Notes: generated by a model not told the origin, from the letters alone. DNA of 64,000 bases from Desulforhabdus sp. TSK (GCF_022836495.1 NZ_BQXM01000002.1:62001-126000); one strand, 5' to 3'; shown: positions 27,065 to 36,706, counted from the stretch's first letter. Numbers and translations are program-made.

Positions 27065-28702
27065 TCAGGGTTGCATGTTCTTCAGAGCGACGAGCTTCAC
27101 AAAGACCAGCTCCTTTTCGGGATGGCGCCGGCTCTCCGCGGAGCTCAGAACGACATTCTCGAAACGGCTGCTGAAGCTGGCAAGTTCAAGTTTTGGAAGA
27201 ATTGCATACACCCTGTGTGTCCCCTGGTTCTCCTGGAAATAGGTCGCCAGCCTGCCCTCATCCTCGACTTGTGGCACTGGCCGTTTGGCATAGAAGGGGA
27301 TCATGTAGGAGTCTGATTTCCACTGAACAACCAAATCTCCGGCCTGAAGGGTGGTCCCGATGGATTCAGCGAATGACTGCTCGGACCTGCGCCATTGGTT
27401 CTGGCCGAATGGGAAGTAGGTGAGGCAGGTCGTGACCAGGATGATCAGTACGACCGAGGTCTTCATCAGTTGAGTGGAGAAAAGCGTCTGGTCCCAGCTT
27501 GAATCCTGCAGTTCCCGTCGGAGCAGCAGCCAGAGAGGGATTGAGTTCAAGAAAATCCAGAGGAGGGAGGGGTAGCCCTTTCCCCAGGTTATCAGCCCCA
27601 GGCACAGGATCGTGCCCAATGCAACGAGGACCATCATGCCGCGTCTTCGATTGCCCTGCAGCTGGGGAAATGCCGCTGCCTGGATGCCATGGGCCAGAAC
27701 GATGGAAAATGTCGGGAGCAGCGGCAGGAGATAGTGTTTGCGGTAGTGCCCGCCCAACGTGAAGAGGACGAGGAAGGTCGTGCTTGCATAGAGCAGCATC
27801 GACATGGGGGGAGACGCTTCTTTCAGGGCTTTCCAGATCCAGGGGATCATGAAAGGAATGACCAGGCTTGCGGGAATCATCAGGCTGAACAGGTTCAGGG
27901 GATAGTAAAAGCTCAGAATCTCCTGCCAGCTTGCGATGTTGTGGAGCAGAGAACCGGAAATCTGCGTTTCCGAAAGGGCGATCCGGATCTCATTCAAATG
28001 CTGTTGCAAAAGAACCCACCAGGGGAGCACCAGCAGGCACCAAATCGCAATCCCGGCAAATGGTCGAAGGATCCTCAGTGTCCGCTTCCGTTCCGGACTC
28101 TGCAGCAGGAACACCAGCACACCAGCCAGGAAAACAGCGGGGACCTGAGGTCCCTTTGTCAAGGTAGCGAGACCGGCCATTGCCCATCCGAGCCATCCGT
28201 AGAGACGCTGTCGTGCCGTGCCGTCCTCGGCTTTCCATGCATACGTCCAGGCGAACAGCTGCAATGCGCAAAAGGTGGAATACAGGAAGTCCGGTCGTGC
28301 GTGGTGGGAAAAGGAGATGTAGCCCTGCATGCTCAGCAGCAGCAATGAGGCGAGCTTCCCGATGAAAGGATTGAACAATGTCTTACCGGCGTGGTACGTA
28401 GCGAAGACCATGACAAGGCCGGCCAACAGAGAGATCAATCGCCCGTGCCAAATCTGGACATCCTTGCTTGTCGGGTCCAGGTGTGAGAGCATAGTCACCG
28501 CCCAGTAGCTGAAGGGGGGCTTGTTCAGCCTCGGTTCGTAGTTGAAACTGGGCAGGATCCATTCCCCCTGTGATTCCATCTCACGGCTGGTCTCGATCAC
28601 GAGCACCTCATGGCTTTCCAGCGGGATGGAATGGATTCCAGTCAGCGTGATCATCCAAAGGTTGAGCAGAATCAGTGGCCATCGCCAGGTTTTCCATGCC
28701 AT
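27065..28702 (-). CDS. ArnT-like (GT83) membrane glycosyltransferase
   Basis: Polytopic membrane enzyme of 545 residues with about 11-13 helices. The first periplasmic loop carries the conserved acidic and aromatic pattern of this family (ETSREMESQGEW, then LNKPPFSYW), which in ArnT binds the undecaprenyl-phosphate donor. ArnT moves 4-amino-4-deoxy-L-arabinose to lipid A phosphates, lowering surface negative charge. No Ara4N-synthesis genes (arnABCDE) lie nearby, so the transferred sugar is uncertain. The next genes upstream on the same strand are an AcvB-like hydrolase and MprF, which fits an envelope-charge role. A soluble periplasmic domain occupies the last ~140 residues. Confidence 0.8.
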   Translation of the reverse strand: MAWKTWRWPLILLNLWMITLTGIHSIPLESHEVLVIETSREMESQGEWILPSFNYEPRLNKPPFSYWAVTMLSHLDPTSKDVQIWHGRLISLLAGLVMVFATYHAGKTLFNPFIGKLASLLLLSMQGYISFSHHARPDFLYSTFCALQLFAWTYAWKAEDGTARQRLYGWLGWAMAGLATLTKGPQVPAVFLAGVLVFLLQSPERKRTLRILRPFAGIAIWCLLVLPWWVLLQQHLNEIRIALSETQISGSLLHNIASWQEILSFYYPLNLFSLMIPASLVIPFMIPWIWKALKEASPPMSMLLYASTTFLVLFTLGGHYRKHYLLPLLPTFSIVLAHGIQAAAFPQLQGNRRRGMMVLVALGTILCLGLITWGKGYPSLLWIFLNSIPLWLLLRRELQDSSWDQTLFSTQLMKTSVVLIILVTTCLTYFPFGQNQWRRSEQSFAESIGTTLQAGDLVVQWKSDSYMIPFYAKRPVPQVEDEGRLATYFQENQGTHRVYAILPKLELASFSSRFENVVLSSAESRRHPEKELVFVKLVALKNMQP

Positions 28703-28820
28703 TCAAATCACTCCATGTTTTTATTACATTCAGACAACATGGCATACGGATGTGTCGCCATACGACCACGCCGCCTGTACAAAGCGATGGGATCCGATTG
28801 AGCCGGCATGCCACATTGCT

Positions 28821-30242
28821 TCATTGCACGGTGGGGGCGGGAAATTCTGCAGTAAGGATCTTCGCGGCGATGGCCGGATAGTTCCCATCGAAGTGATGCC
28901 CTCCGGGCAGCATGATCCGTGCCGCATGCGAAGGATCGAGGCTGGGGCAGAGGCTTTCGCCTTCCTCTTTTCCGTAAATACATAGAATATTTTGGCTTTT
29001 CATATGCTGTGCCTCGGGGAGCGTGGGGATAGAATCCCTCGATTCCCCCTCGAACCAGTTGCTCAAATGGAACTGGAACTGGGCGCTCAGACTGGGGCCC
29101 ATGAGGACAACCCGATCGACTCGGGCCTTCAGGTCTTCTGGAAGGCGGTTTACCACGAAGGGCAAAACATCCGCCCCGAAGGAATAACCGATCAGGATGG
29201 CCTTCGCCTTTTTCCAAGAAGCCAAATAATGCCGGAGAATGAGAGCGACGTCCATGGCGGTTTTTTCAGGTGTTTTGGGATTCCAGAAATACCGCAGGCT
29301 GTTCAGTCCCACGACGGGGATGCCCTGTTTTGCAAGGGCATTGCCCACCTCGTGATCCAGCCCGGCCCAGCCTCCGTCACCCGAAATAAATACGACCATG
29401 TGGTCCGATGAGGGCCCCACGTTCAGTTTTTCCGCGGGGATTTCCACGAGAGGCAGGTCTTTCAGGCTTACCGAAGAGGAGGATGCCCCAGTGGAGGCTT
29501 GCTGGTGGTCATTGGCGGCGAGGATGGTGAAAGCAGGGATCAGTGGATCTTTGGGAGGAGCGTCTTTGGCCGTACTTTCTTCCTTCGGTGGTGGAGCCAG
29601 AATCGTCACTCCCTTGACCTGGGCAAGGAAGGCGTCGGTCGGAACCGAACAATCCTTTCCTCCTGGCTGGGGCAGCACGATCCAGGGAGTCCGCAGCTCG
29701 GGTGCGGGAAGCAGGTGGCGGTCTTCGGGACTCCAATCCAAGCCCAGTCCCTTACACACACCTGCCGTGAGTGGCGCCTCGGGGCAAAACCCCATGCTGA
29801 TGCCCCCGGCGAAGATGTTTACGGGCGCCTGGACCAGAGTGGCGTAAACAAGTGCCGAACCGAGAGAATAACCTGCCAACACGGGTTGCGTGTATTGTGC
29901 AAGCCTCACCTTTTGCTGCACGAAGCGGCTGAGGTTTTCAAAGTCCGAAGCGGGGTAGGTGCAGGTTTTTCCCGCAACGAGGCGGCTGAGGTAGTCCCGG
30001 GCATCAACGCCGATCGCCAGGCAACCCAGAGCGGTCATCCTCGTGATGAGCTTCTCAGCCACATCGTCCCACCCCTTTTCACCCGACAGAAGAATCACCA
30101 CGTGGGACGGAGGCTCCTGAGGCATATAAAGCCGGACAGTCCCGAAAGGCGCCACCTCCAGGGGCGGCAGTTCCCGGGCGTTGGTGCTTCCCGGGGCCAG
30201 GAGGAATACCAGGATGAATGTAACGACCATGGTTTGTCTCAT
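28821..30242 (-). CDS. AcvB/VirJ-family lysyl-phosphatidylglycerol hydrolase-like protein
   Basis: Exported alpha/beta-hydrolase of 473 residues. A signal peptide (about 1-22, ending TNA) is followed by two hydrolase-like domains: the first has GYSLGSA near residue 145, the second a GYSFGADVLP motif near 350 and a late GGHHFDG that could supply the catalytic His. In Agrobacterium, AcvB hydrolyses lysyl-phosphatidylglycerol made by an MprF-type synthase. Here the start codon overlaps the mprF stop by four bases (ATGA), indicating translational coupling, so enzyme and counter-enzyme are made together. The function is inferred from family plus context. Confidence 0.85.
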   Translation of the reverse strand: MRQTMVVTFILVFLLAPGSTNARELPPLEVAPFGTVRLYMPQEPPSHVVILLSGEKGWDDVAEKLITRMTALGCLAIGVDARDYLSRLVAGKTCTYPASDFENLSRFVQQKVRLAQYTQPVLAGYSLGSALVYATLVQAPVNIFAGGISMGFCPEAPLTAGVCKGLGLDWSPEDRHLLPAPELRTPWIVLPQPGGKDCSVPTDAFLAQVKGVTILAPPPKEESTAKDAPPKDPLIPAFTILAANDHQQASTGASSSSVSLKDLPLVEIPAEKLNVGPSSDHMVVFISGDGGWAGLDHEVGNALAKQGIPVVGLNSLRYFWNPKTPEKTAMDVALILRHYLASWKKAKAILIGYSFGADVLPFVVNRLPEDLKARVDRVVLMGPSLSAQFQFHLSNWFEGESRDSIPTLPEAQHMKSQNILCIYGKEEGESLCPSLDPSHAARIMLPGGHHFDGNYPAIAAKILTAEFPAPTVQ

Positions 30243-32800
30243 TTGGATATTACGCCTTTCATGCCGCCTGAAACGAGGGAAGCGATACTCGCCAGGACAC
30301 GCGGTAGAGTAAGACCCGAGGGGCATGCCAGGTACCGAGGCTCCCATTGAGGGTCGAACTTCTCCTTGTACTGCCTCAACCCCTGGAAGTTGTAGAAATG
30401 CTCCCCGTGCTGGTACAGGAGCGCCCCGAACCTGTTCCAGGCTGGAGCAATCGGGCGCCCGTCCAGGCCGGAGAGGGGCGCCATCCCCAGGTTGAACCTC
30501 TGATAACCCTGTTCCTTCCCCCAAAGCATGAGCTCCATGAACAGGTATTCCATGGTATCGGGCGGAGCCTCGGGAAGGTAACGCATCAGGTCAAGAGAAA
30601 GCTCTTCTTTTTCGGCTCCCCTCCAGATGTTGCAGAATGCGAGAAGTGCATCGTCTTTTCGCACAATGCCCAATGGGTAATGCCGAAGGTAGTCCGGGTT
30701 GAAAGAGCCGAGGGAGAACCTCTTCTCGCGTGTATTTTTCTCCCGCAGCCAGGCATCGGAAATCGTCTTCAAGGCCGGGAGCATCGGAGCCACCTTCTCC
30801 ACTTCGACGATCTCGAAGCGATAGCCTTCCTTTTCAAACCGGTTGCGAATGTGTCGAAAGCTCTTTCGAGATTTTCCCTCCAAAGAGAAATCTCCCAGAG
30901 GAACAAGGGCTTCTTCGCCGATTTTAAGGGGTGTCAGCCCTAAATCCAGGTAGAGTGGAATGTTCTCCTTTCCCACTTCATAAAAGACGGTCCAGCCTCC
31001 ATAACGATCGCACCGTTCGTGAAATTCCCATGCGAGCTCCCCGCATTCCTCTGGTTCTCCCACGGGGTCACCCATGGCGATCCAACTGCGCCCCTCTATC
31101 CCGTACATGATGAAGCTCCGTTCGCTCCGACTGAAGAGAAAGATTTTATCGCCCAGGAGGGCCAGATTCGCGGAGGTGTTTCGCGAACGGCCGACAATGG
31201 ATAGCACCCTTTCGTCCTGGGCGGCATTACCGCTGGGGTGCGACAGCGGGGGCAGCGGCCGGAGAAGACGGACGACAGCAATGAAGAGGCAGGCCATCAC
31301 CGCCCCGACGAGAGCACGCAGGGCTCGGGGGGCGTTCCCGGAAAAGGCGAACGTCCACCACAGATCCCCAGTGTATTCAACATGCTTGTACGAGAATAAA
31401 GTGAGCCACAGCGAGCCGAGAAGGACGATGGCCACGCTGGCCACCCAGCCCGGAGTGAAAGGCTCCGCGAGCAGCGAAGCCTTTCGGTAGAAATGGCTTC
31501 GACAGGGCAGGAGCATGAGCAACACACCTCCCAGAATCCCTGCTTCCTCGAAGTCGAGGCCTTTGAGAAGGGAGGTGACCATCCCCGCTCCCAACAGGAC
31601 GAGGGTAAGAAAATAAGCGGCATCGAGCCTCAGCTGTAGTCCCCGCCCCAGGACGAGGAGCAGGATGCCGATGATGCTCCCCAAAAAGTGTGAAAGCTCC
31701 ACGAGCGGCAGTGGAATCAGGTAGCGCAGCAGCTCCAGGCGCCATCCCACTGCGGGAGTCGCACCGGAGAAGACGAGGATGGCACCGGCTATGAACGACA
31801 GTAAGGCGAACGCCCAGGGTGCCAGATCCGGAACCCATGTGCCCAGAAATCGGAATGCCTTTGCAAGCCCGGCACGCTGAGCGAGCACTTCACGCAATCC
31901 CAGGAGCAACATGGCAATGGCGAAGGGAATCAGGTAGTAAATCACCCGGTACGCGAGCAGAGACGCCAGGACTGAATAGGAGGGCAGTGTCGAGCCCAGT
32001 CCTATGACGACCACCGATTCAAAAATTCCCAATCCTCCCGGCACCTGGCTGAGCAGCCCCGAAACCTGCGCCAGGAGAAAAATGCTCAGAAAAAAGGGAA
32101 AAGTGAGTGACGGGGAGGGCTCCAGCAGGGAGTAGAAGATGCTGCCGGCAAGGCTCCAATCCAGAGCCGAAACGAGGATCTGCAGGGCTGAAAGCCCTGG
32201 TGCAGGCAGCTGGATCTTCCATCCCCTGAAGGAAAAGGGGGTCTTTTTCAGGATGCTCGCCGCAAGATGGGAACAGGGCAGGATCAGGAGGAGGAACCCA
32301 AAAGGGCGAGACGATGCAAAGGGCAGGTGGAGCCATACGGGGAGGTTTAGCGGCTCCAGAACAAATATCCCTCCGGTAAGAGCGAAAAGCCCGAGCCACA
32401 GGGTCAAGGTGTAAAAAGCGACCACCTTGGCGATTTCAAGGGCGGACAGGCCCCAGGCTGAATACAGTCGATAACGGACAGAGCTTCCCGCAAGCATGGA
32501 GAGGCCAATATTGTTGCTGAAAGCATAGCCGATGAAAGATGCCAGCGCGATCCGTGGGTAGGGAAGGGGGTGACGGATGTAGCGAAAGGCCAGAAAATCA
32601 TAGCCTGTAAGCACGACGTAGTTCAGGAAAGTCAGGGCGAGAGCCACACCAAGTTGGACTTTCGGGAGGCGCTTGAAGCTTGTCAGAACCTCCTGGGAAG
32701 GGTACTGCGCCAGTTCCAGGTGCAGCACCCAGAGGGCTATACCGAAAAGGCTGACTCCCAGGAGAGGACCCAAATATGAGGCCAGATTCTTTTTGGGCAT
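30239..32800 (-). CDS. mprF: Lysyl-phosphatidylglycerol synthase/flippase MprF
   Basis: Bifunctional membrane protein of 853 residues that transfers an amino acid, usually lysine from lysyl-tRNA, to phosphatidylglycerol and flips the product to the outer leaflet, giving resistance to cationic peptides. Residues 1-~510 contain about 13-14 membrane helices, including the flippase-type YAFSNNIGLSMLAG segment. Residues ~540-850 are the soluble GNAT-like synthase domain, with FIMYGIEGRSWIAMGDPVG, EYLFMELMLWGKEQGYQRFNLGMAPLSGL and a closing YKEKFDPQWEPRYL. Each motif fits the family. It is followed by the coupled AcvB-like gene. Confidence 0.93.
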   Translation of the reverse strand: MPKKNLASYLGPLLGVSLFGIALWVLHLELAQYPSQEVLTSFKRLPKVQLGVALALTFLNYVVLTGYDFLAFRYIRHPLPYPRIALASFIGYAFSNNIGLSMLAGSSVRYRLYSAWGLSALEIAKVVAFYTLTLWLGLFALTGGIFVLEPLNLPVWLHLPFASSRPFGFLLLILPCSHLAASILKKTPFSFRGWKIQLPAPGLSALQILVSALDWSLAGSIFYSLLEPSPSLTFPFFLSIFLLAQVSGLLSQVPGGLGIFESVVVIGLGSTLPSYSVLASLLAYRVIYYLIPFAIAMLLLGLREVLAQRAGLAKAFRFLGTWVPDLAPWAFALLSFIAGAILVFSGATPAVGWRLELLRYLIPLPLVELSHFLGSIIGILLLVLGRGLQLRLDAAYFLTLVLLGAGMVTSLLKGLDFEEAGILGGVLLMLLPCRSHFYRKASLLAEPFTPGWVASVAIVLLGSLWLTLFSYKHVEYTGDLWWTFAFSGNAPRALRALVGAVMACLFIAVVRLLRPLPPLSHPSGNAAQDERVLSIVGRSRNTSANLALLGDKIFLFSRSERSFIMYGIEGRSWIAMGDPVGEPEECGELAWEFHERCDRYGGWTVFYEVGKENIPLYLDLGLTPLKIGEEALVPLGDFSLEGKSRKSFRHIRNRFEKEGYRFEIVEVEKVAPMLPALKTISDAWLREKNTREKRFSLGSFNPDYLRHYPLGIVRKDDALLAFCNIWRGAEKEELSLDLMRYLPEAPPDTMEYLFMELMLWGKEQGYQRFNLGMAPLSGLDGRPIAPAWNRFGALLYQHGEHFYNFQGLRQYKEKFDPQWEPRYLACPSGLTLPRVLASIASLVSGGMKGVISK

Positions 32801-32867
32801 GAATCAAAGGTCCAATGGAGATGAGAGAGAGTCCATATTCACATTCCATCCCACGGTGTCGATCGAA

Positions 32868-33476
32868 TCAGTCGACAATGATATGCCCCATTACGAGAAG
32901 GCTGATGACGCCGATGAAAACGGCAGGCTGTGTGTGTATTTTATATACCTTCTGCAGCAGCGCTCCAGGGCAGAGCTTCAATTTGATGAGCAGACCGAGC
33001 AAGGCAATGCAGCACATCAAGAGCAGTCCCCATTCGGGGAGGCTTGTCGTCCTACAGCGCGACAGAGCCCAGTGCGTGACCGCAACCCCCAGAAGCAGAG
33101 GGTTGAGGAGATAGTGAAACTGCATGAGGTACTTTTTCTGATGGGAATTGAATCGGCCCAGGGCATTCTTAACGGTCGGAGTGAGCGGAGCAAATCGCCT
33201 TATCCCCTTTATTGCCAGGCTCAATGCCACCGTCAGGTTGACCGCCGCCAGACCCCATGCAGCGATTTCCCCTGTTGTTTCATTGCCTTCATCCCGTTTC
33301 CCACCATTGAGCCATCCCGAGCTCCCGCTTTTCCAGCCGTGGTCATGCTTTTCGATTCGATCTTTATGATCGTCAGCCGAGCAACTGAAAACAGGGGGCA
33401 GAAAACCGGAAAGCATCAAGACACACACCATCATCATGGCTCTGCTTTTAAATCTTCTCACTCTCTGTCTCTTCAT
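32868..33476 (-). CDS. Uncharacterised four-helix membrane protein, His-rich
   Basis: I do not recognise a named family. The 202-residue protein has a signal peptide or first helix (about 14-31), a hydrophilic segment with HKDRIEKHDHGW, then about four membrane helices at ~70-200. Several histidines sit at helix ends (SHQKKYLMQFHYLL, THWALS, YKIHTQP, GHIIVD), an arrangement resembling small b-type cytochrome or ferric-reductase-like domains. GGAGG lies nine bases before the ATG at 33476. It ends 67 bases before mprF on the same strand, so the two may be co-transcribed. Haem binding is a guess from the histidine pattern. Confidence 0.65.
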   Translation of the reverse strand: MKRQRVRRFKSRAMMMVCVLMLSGFLPPVFSCSADDHKDRIEKHDHGWKSGSSGWLNGGKRDEGNETTGEIAAWGLAAVNLTVALSLAIKGIRRFAPLTPTVKNALGRFNSHQKKYLMQFHYLLNPLLLGVAVTHWALSRCRTTSLPEWGLLLMCCIALLGLLIKLKLCPGALLQKVYKIHTQPAVFIGVISLLVMGHIIVD

Positions 33477-33804
33477 CTTTGTCTCCCTCCGGGTTGATCA
33501 AGGCCACTCTGAGAATTCGTCTTTCCATCCCTCCAAACTGATGACGGCCTGCGATGAAACAACATGCCGAAGCCTTTGGCTTGCCTCCCCCGCACCTCCA
33601 TTCCATGACAGCTGCAAGTCGGTCGAAGCGTAAAGGAAGCATCTATCGTCGATCAGGTTAGTGCTGAAAGTTTAAATCATCAAGTGAAAACAGATATATG
33701 AACTTTTTTAAACGCGGCAAGCCTTTTTAGGAAGCTCTAATTTTGACCAGCGTCCCATTTCGGAGGGTGCGGGATGATGTTTCCTGTTTAATCAATTAAA
33801 ATTC
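33477..33804. other. Intergenic region upstream of the four-helix membrane gene
   Basis: No supported gene. A 64-codon minus-strand frame at 33448-33642 overlaps the neighbouring start and has no family resemblance. The outer half is AT-rich and holds the promoter-like pair listed at 33693-33720. Confidence 0.4.
33693..33720 (-). promoter_or_regulatory. Possible promoter of the membrane protein-mprF-acvB group
   Basis: On the minus strand TTGCCG and TATATC are 16 bases apart in an AT-rich stretch, about 215 bases before the 33476 start. Box matches are four of six each. Confidence 0.3.
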
Positions 33805-34413
33805 TTAATAAATACTGAAAAGGACAGGGAGCCAGCCGAGCTCATGCATTTGTTCTATCACTTCGAGTAAACCCACCGCCCACACGAACATGAGCGCGTC
33901 AGCAAGATGGTGTCTGAAAATCTTCGGATTCACGAGGTATGTATCCGGTTCACTGAAATGCTTCAGGTCGGGGAAGAAGCGGGGAGTTCTTGCGATATAC
34001 TGGCGATAAGTCTCATGGTGGAGCTCCAGCAAGATCTTCTCTTCCTTCTGGATTACATCCGGGTAATACAGTGCAAAGCCGATGATCAACAGGGTGGGTA
34101 GCAGGAAAGTCTCGGTACAGAGTCCGACACCGACCGATCCCACGAAGGAAAAGAAATAGAGCGGGTTTCTCGTCAGAGAATAGGGACCCTCGGTGACCAA
34201 TGCAGTTGTCTTATGGCCGGCAATGTATAGAGAGCACCATACCCGTCCCAGGGAAGTAACTCCGACGAAGAGAATGCCAAGGAGAAACAGCAGGCCGGCA
34301 ATCAGGGGCTGCTGCTTTTCCCATTGGCTTTCACTGCCAAGGAAAAGGACGAAAGTGAAGAGGCAGAAAAAAATGGTCACGACAATTCTGTATCTTTGAA
34401 CGCGGAATTTCAT
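33805..34413 (-). CDS. Isoprenylcysteine/phospholipid methyltransferase-like membrane protein
   Basis: A 202-residue membrane protein of the ICMT/PEMT superfamily. It has about five hydrophobic segments and the family's cofactor motif TEGPYSLTRNPLYFFSF near residues 93-109, followed by the conserved E-E-K...Y-R-Q-Y pattern (KEEKILLELHHETYRQY) that completes the S-adenosylmethionine pocket. Such bacterial proteins methylate lipids, isoprenoids or small molecules; the substrate here is unknown. Lying between a two-component system and the mprF group, a lipid substrate is plausible but unproven. Confidence 0.75.
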   Translation of the reverse strand: MKFRVQRYRIVVTIFFCLFTFVLFLGSESQWEKQQPLIAGLLFLLGILFVGVTSLGRVWCSLYIAGHKTTALVTEGPYSLTRNPLYFFSFVGSVGVGLCTETFLLPTLLIIGFALYYPDVIQKEEKILLELHHETYRQYIARTPRFFPDLKHFSEPDTYLVNPKIFRHHLADALMFVWAVGLLEVIEQMHELGWLPVLFSIY

Positions 34414-34580
34414 ACGGATCTCCCGTTATATTTCCTGGTCGGCATGAACGATGTGCTTTTACACGATCCGGGCACGTCGTCAATCATGCATTTTCTCTAT
34501 CAGACCTGCGAAATGTAAGATTCAGCACCGCAACGTCTCCCAAAAGGAGGCCGATCTTGATGACACGCAGTTCTACCGCG

Positions 34581-36029
34581 TCATGCGACACGATTTTCTT
34601 GGGGGCGCTCCGGCATGGCGATATCGACCCGTGTCCATGCGCCCTGTCGACTGTCAATCAAAACTGTACCCCTGTGGAGCCGAACGATTTCCCTCACCAT
34701 GGCAAGACCGAGTCCAGCGCCGCCGTATTGTGTCGAGCGAGATTTGTCCACCCGGTAGAACTCATCGAACACCCTGGGTAGATCTTTATCGGGGATGCCC
34801 GCGCCGGTATTGTAGAGCGAAATATGTATCCATTCATCCTCTTGGGTCACAGTGAGCTCAATGCACCCGTTCTGTTGGTTGTATTTGACGGCATTGTCCA
34901 GGATATTGATGAGCACTCTACGGATCTTCTCTTCGTCGCCCCACATTTCGATCCGCTCCGCAATATTGATTTTCATCCGGATATTGGATCTCTCGGCGAG
35001 GGGTGCGAAATCAGCCGCCACCGAACGGGCCAGCTCCGCAATATTGAAGCGTTCGAAGGTCAATGACGGTTTGATCTCGAGCGTGGACAGCTCCAGCAGC
35101 GTCCTCACCAAACGGTCCATGCGCAGGACATTGTGCCCCTGGTTGTCAATCTGCCGCAGGAAATCCTCCGGCATATCGTTGCGTTGAAACGCTTCATCAA
35201 AAAAGAGCCTCAGCATGGCGATAGGGCTTTTGAGCTCATGGGAAGCGTCGGCAAGAAACTGCTTCTGTCGGTCGAAAGAATACTGCAGCCGATCGAACAT
35301 CTGGTTGAGGTGTGTGGCGAGCTCATGGATCTCATCGCGGCTCTTGCCCGTGGGAATCCGCTTATCGAGCGTTTTTTCGTCGATCTCGCGGGCAAGCCGG
35401 TTGATAGCCAAGATTGGTTTGATGATCTGCCCGGCGAGCAGGTAGCTCAGGCCGACCAGCAGCACGGTTGAAACGGCCAGGCCGGCGGCGATAGCGCTCA
35501 GCAGATCGATTGCCTCCTCGTCCATCTCTTCCATGGGCCTGGCGATCTGGACGAAGTATGGCGAACCGGCGATGTTTTCTCGGATCACCCGGATTCTGAA
35601 GGTGATTTCGTGCTCATCATCCCGTCCATCTTGGCTATTCGGCTCGTCCCGGTCGTCCGAATCGATCTGGCTGTCTTTTTGGGGAACGTGCGCGTTGGCC
35701 ATGTAGGCGTCATCCCCCCTGTCCTGAAGCAAGGGGAGGTCGACCGCCTGGGAGAGTTCGGATGAATATATCGGGCGCCGGTACTGATCGTAGACCCTGA
35801 ACCAGAAACGTTCCGATGAAATAAGCAGCACGCTGGCCCGGTCATCGGGCAATGGCCTTTGCATCGTTCCCAGCTGCTCCGCCACGGTGTGGGCAGCTGT
35901 TTGGAGCTGCGAGTCCATCATCTCCAGGTTCTGATCCCGCATTTCCCAAAAAACCACCAGGGAAAAAACGAGGCTCGTGCAAAGTCCGGCTCCGGCGACC
36001 CAAAGTATGATCCTGTGGCGGATCTTCAT
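34581..36029 (-). CDS. Two-component sensor histidine kinase with acidic periplasmic loop
   Basis: Membrane sensor kinase of 482 residues. Helices at about 7-28 and 178-200 flank a ~150-residue periplasmic domain, a HAMP linker follows (~200-250), then the phospho-acceptor HELKSPIAML with H264, and an ATPase domain with NILDNAVKYNQQ, GAGIPDKDLPRVF and GGAGLGLAMV. The periplasmic loop contains a very acidic stretch (DSDDRDEPNSQDGRDDEHE), reminiscent of the cation-binding patch of PhoQ, so divalent cations, other metals or cationic peptides are possible signals. The start overlaps the regulator's stop by four bases (ATGA). Confidence 0.9.
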   Translation of the reverse strand: MKIRHRIILWVAGAGLCTSLVFSLVVFWEMRDQNLEMMDSQLQTAAHTVAEQLGTMQRPLPDDRASVLLISSERFWFRVYDQYRRPIYSSELSQAVDLPLLQDRGDDAYMANAHVPQKDSQIDSDDRDEPNSQDGRDDEHEITFRIRVIRENIAGSPYFVQIARPMEEMDEEAIDLLSAIAAGLAVSTVLLVGLSYLLAGQIIKPILAINRLAREIDEKTLDKRIPTGKSRDEIHELATHLNQMFDRLQYSFDRQKQFLADASHELKSPIAMLRLFFDEAFQRNDMPEDFLRQIDNQGHNVLRMDRLVRTLLELSTLEIKPSLTFERFNIAELARSVAADFAPLAERSNIRMKINIAERIEMWGDEEKIRRVLINILDNAVKYNQQNGCIELTVTQEDEWIHISLYNTGAGIPDKDLPRVFDEFYRVDKSRSTQYGGAGLGLAMVREIVRLHRGTVLIDSRQGAWTRVDIAMPERPQENRVA

Positions 36030-36706
36030 CGGCTGTCTTCCCTGAGGATGTAGCCGACACCCCGGATCGTGCGCAGAATATTTCCTTCGGCATCGCCGAT
36101 CTTGCGGCGCAGGTTCTTGATGTGAACGTCGATGGTATTGGACATGGTGAAGGGGTCGAAGTCCTCGCCCCAGACATGCTCCGCCAGGCTGAAACGTGAT
36201 ACGGCGCGATTTTTGTTGTAAAGCAGGAGCTCGAGGATGGCAAACTCCTTGGGGGTCAGCTGCACGGCATCCCCGCTGACTGTCACCTCCCGGGCGATGG
36301 TGTCGAGCTCAATGTCGCCGATTTCGAGAACCGGCCGTGCATGTTCGGATACCCTTCTGAGCAGGGCGCGTACCCGTGCCAACAGTTCTGCCGTGGAAAA
36401 TGGCTTGGCCAGGTAATCATCAGCCCCTTGGTCGAGACCTTCGATCTTGTCATCAATCTCGTGCCGAGCTGTCAGCATGAGGACCGGAGTACGATTGCCG
36501 TCATTGCGGAGCTCCCGTAATACCGACAATCCATCCCTTTTGGGAAGCATGATGTCGAGGATAATCAGGTCGAAGGATCGGTCGAAAATTTTGTCCAGCG
36601 CTTCTTCACCGTCTGCGGCGGTTTCGACGATATATTTTTGCCCGGAGAGCATTGTGCCCAGCTGGCCGCGAATATCGGATTCGTCGTCCACCAAAAGGAT
36701 TCTCAT
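36026..36706 (-). CDS. OmpR/PhoB-family response regulator
   Basis: Transcription factor of 226 residues. The receiver domain (1-~120) has the acidic pair D7/D8, the phospho-acceptor D51 in LIILDIMLPKRDG, and the KPFS lysine near 102. The winged-helix domain (~130-223) carries LTPKEFAILELLL, the recognition segment SNTIDVHIKNLRRKIG and the RTIRGVGYIL ending. It is the first gene of a two-gene operon with the sensor kinase. A long palindrome overlies the likely promoter about 45 bases upstream and is a candidate binding site for the protein itself. Confidence 0.94.
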   Translation of the reverse strand: MRILLVDDESDIRGQLGTMLSGQKYIVETAADGEEALDKIFDRSFDLIILDIMLPKRDGLSVLRELRNDGNRTPVLMLTARHEIDDKIEGLDQGADDYLAKPFSTAELLARVRALLRRVSEHARPVLEIGDIELDTIAREVTVSGDAVQLTPKEFAILELLLYNKNRAVSRFSLAEHVWGEDFDPFTMSNTIDVHIKNLRRKIGDAEGNILRTIRGVGYILREDSR

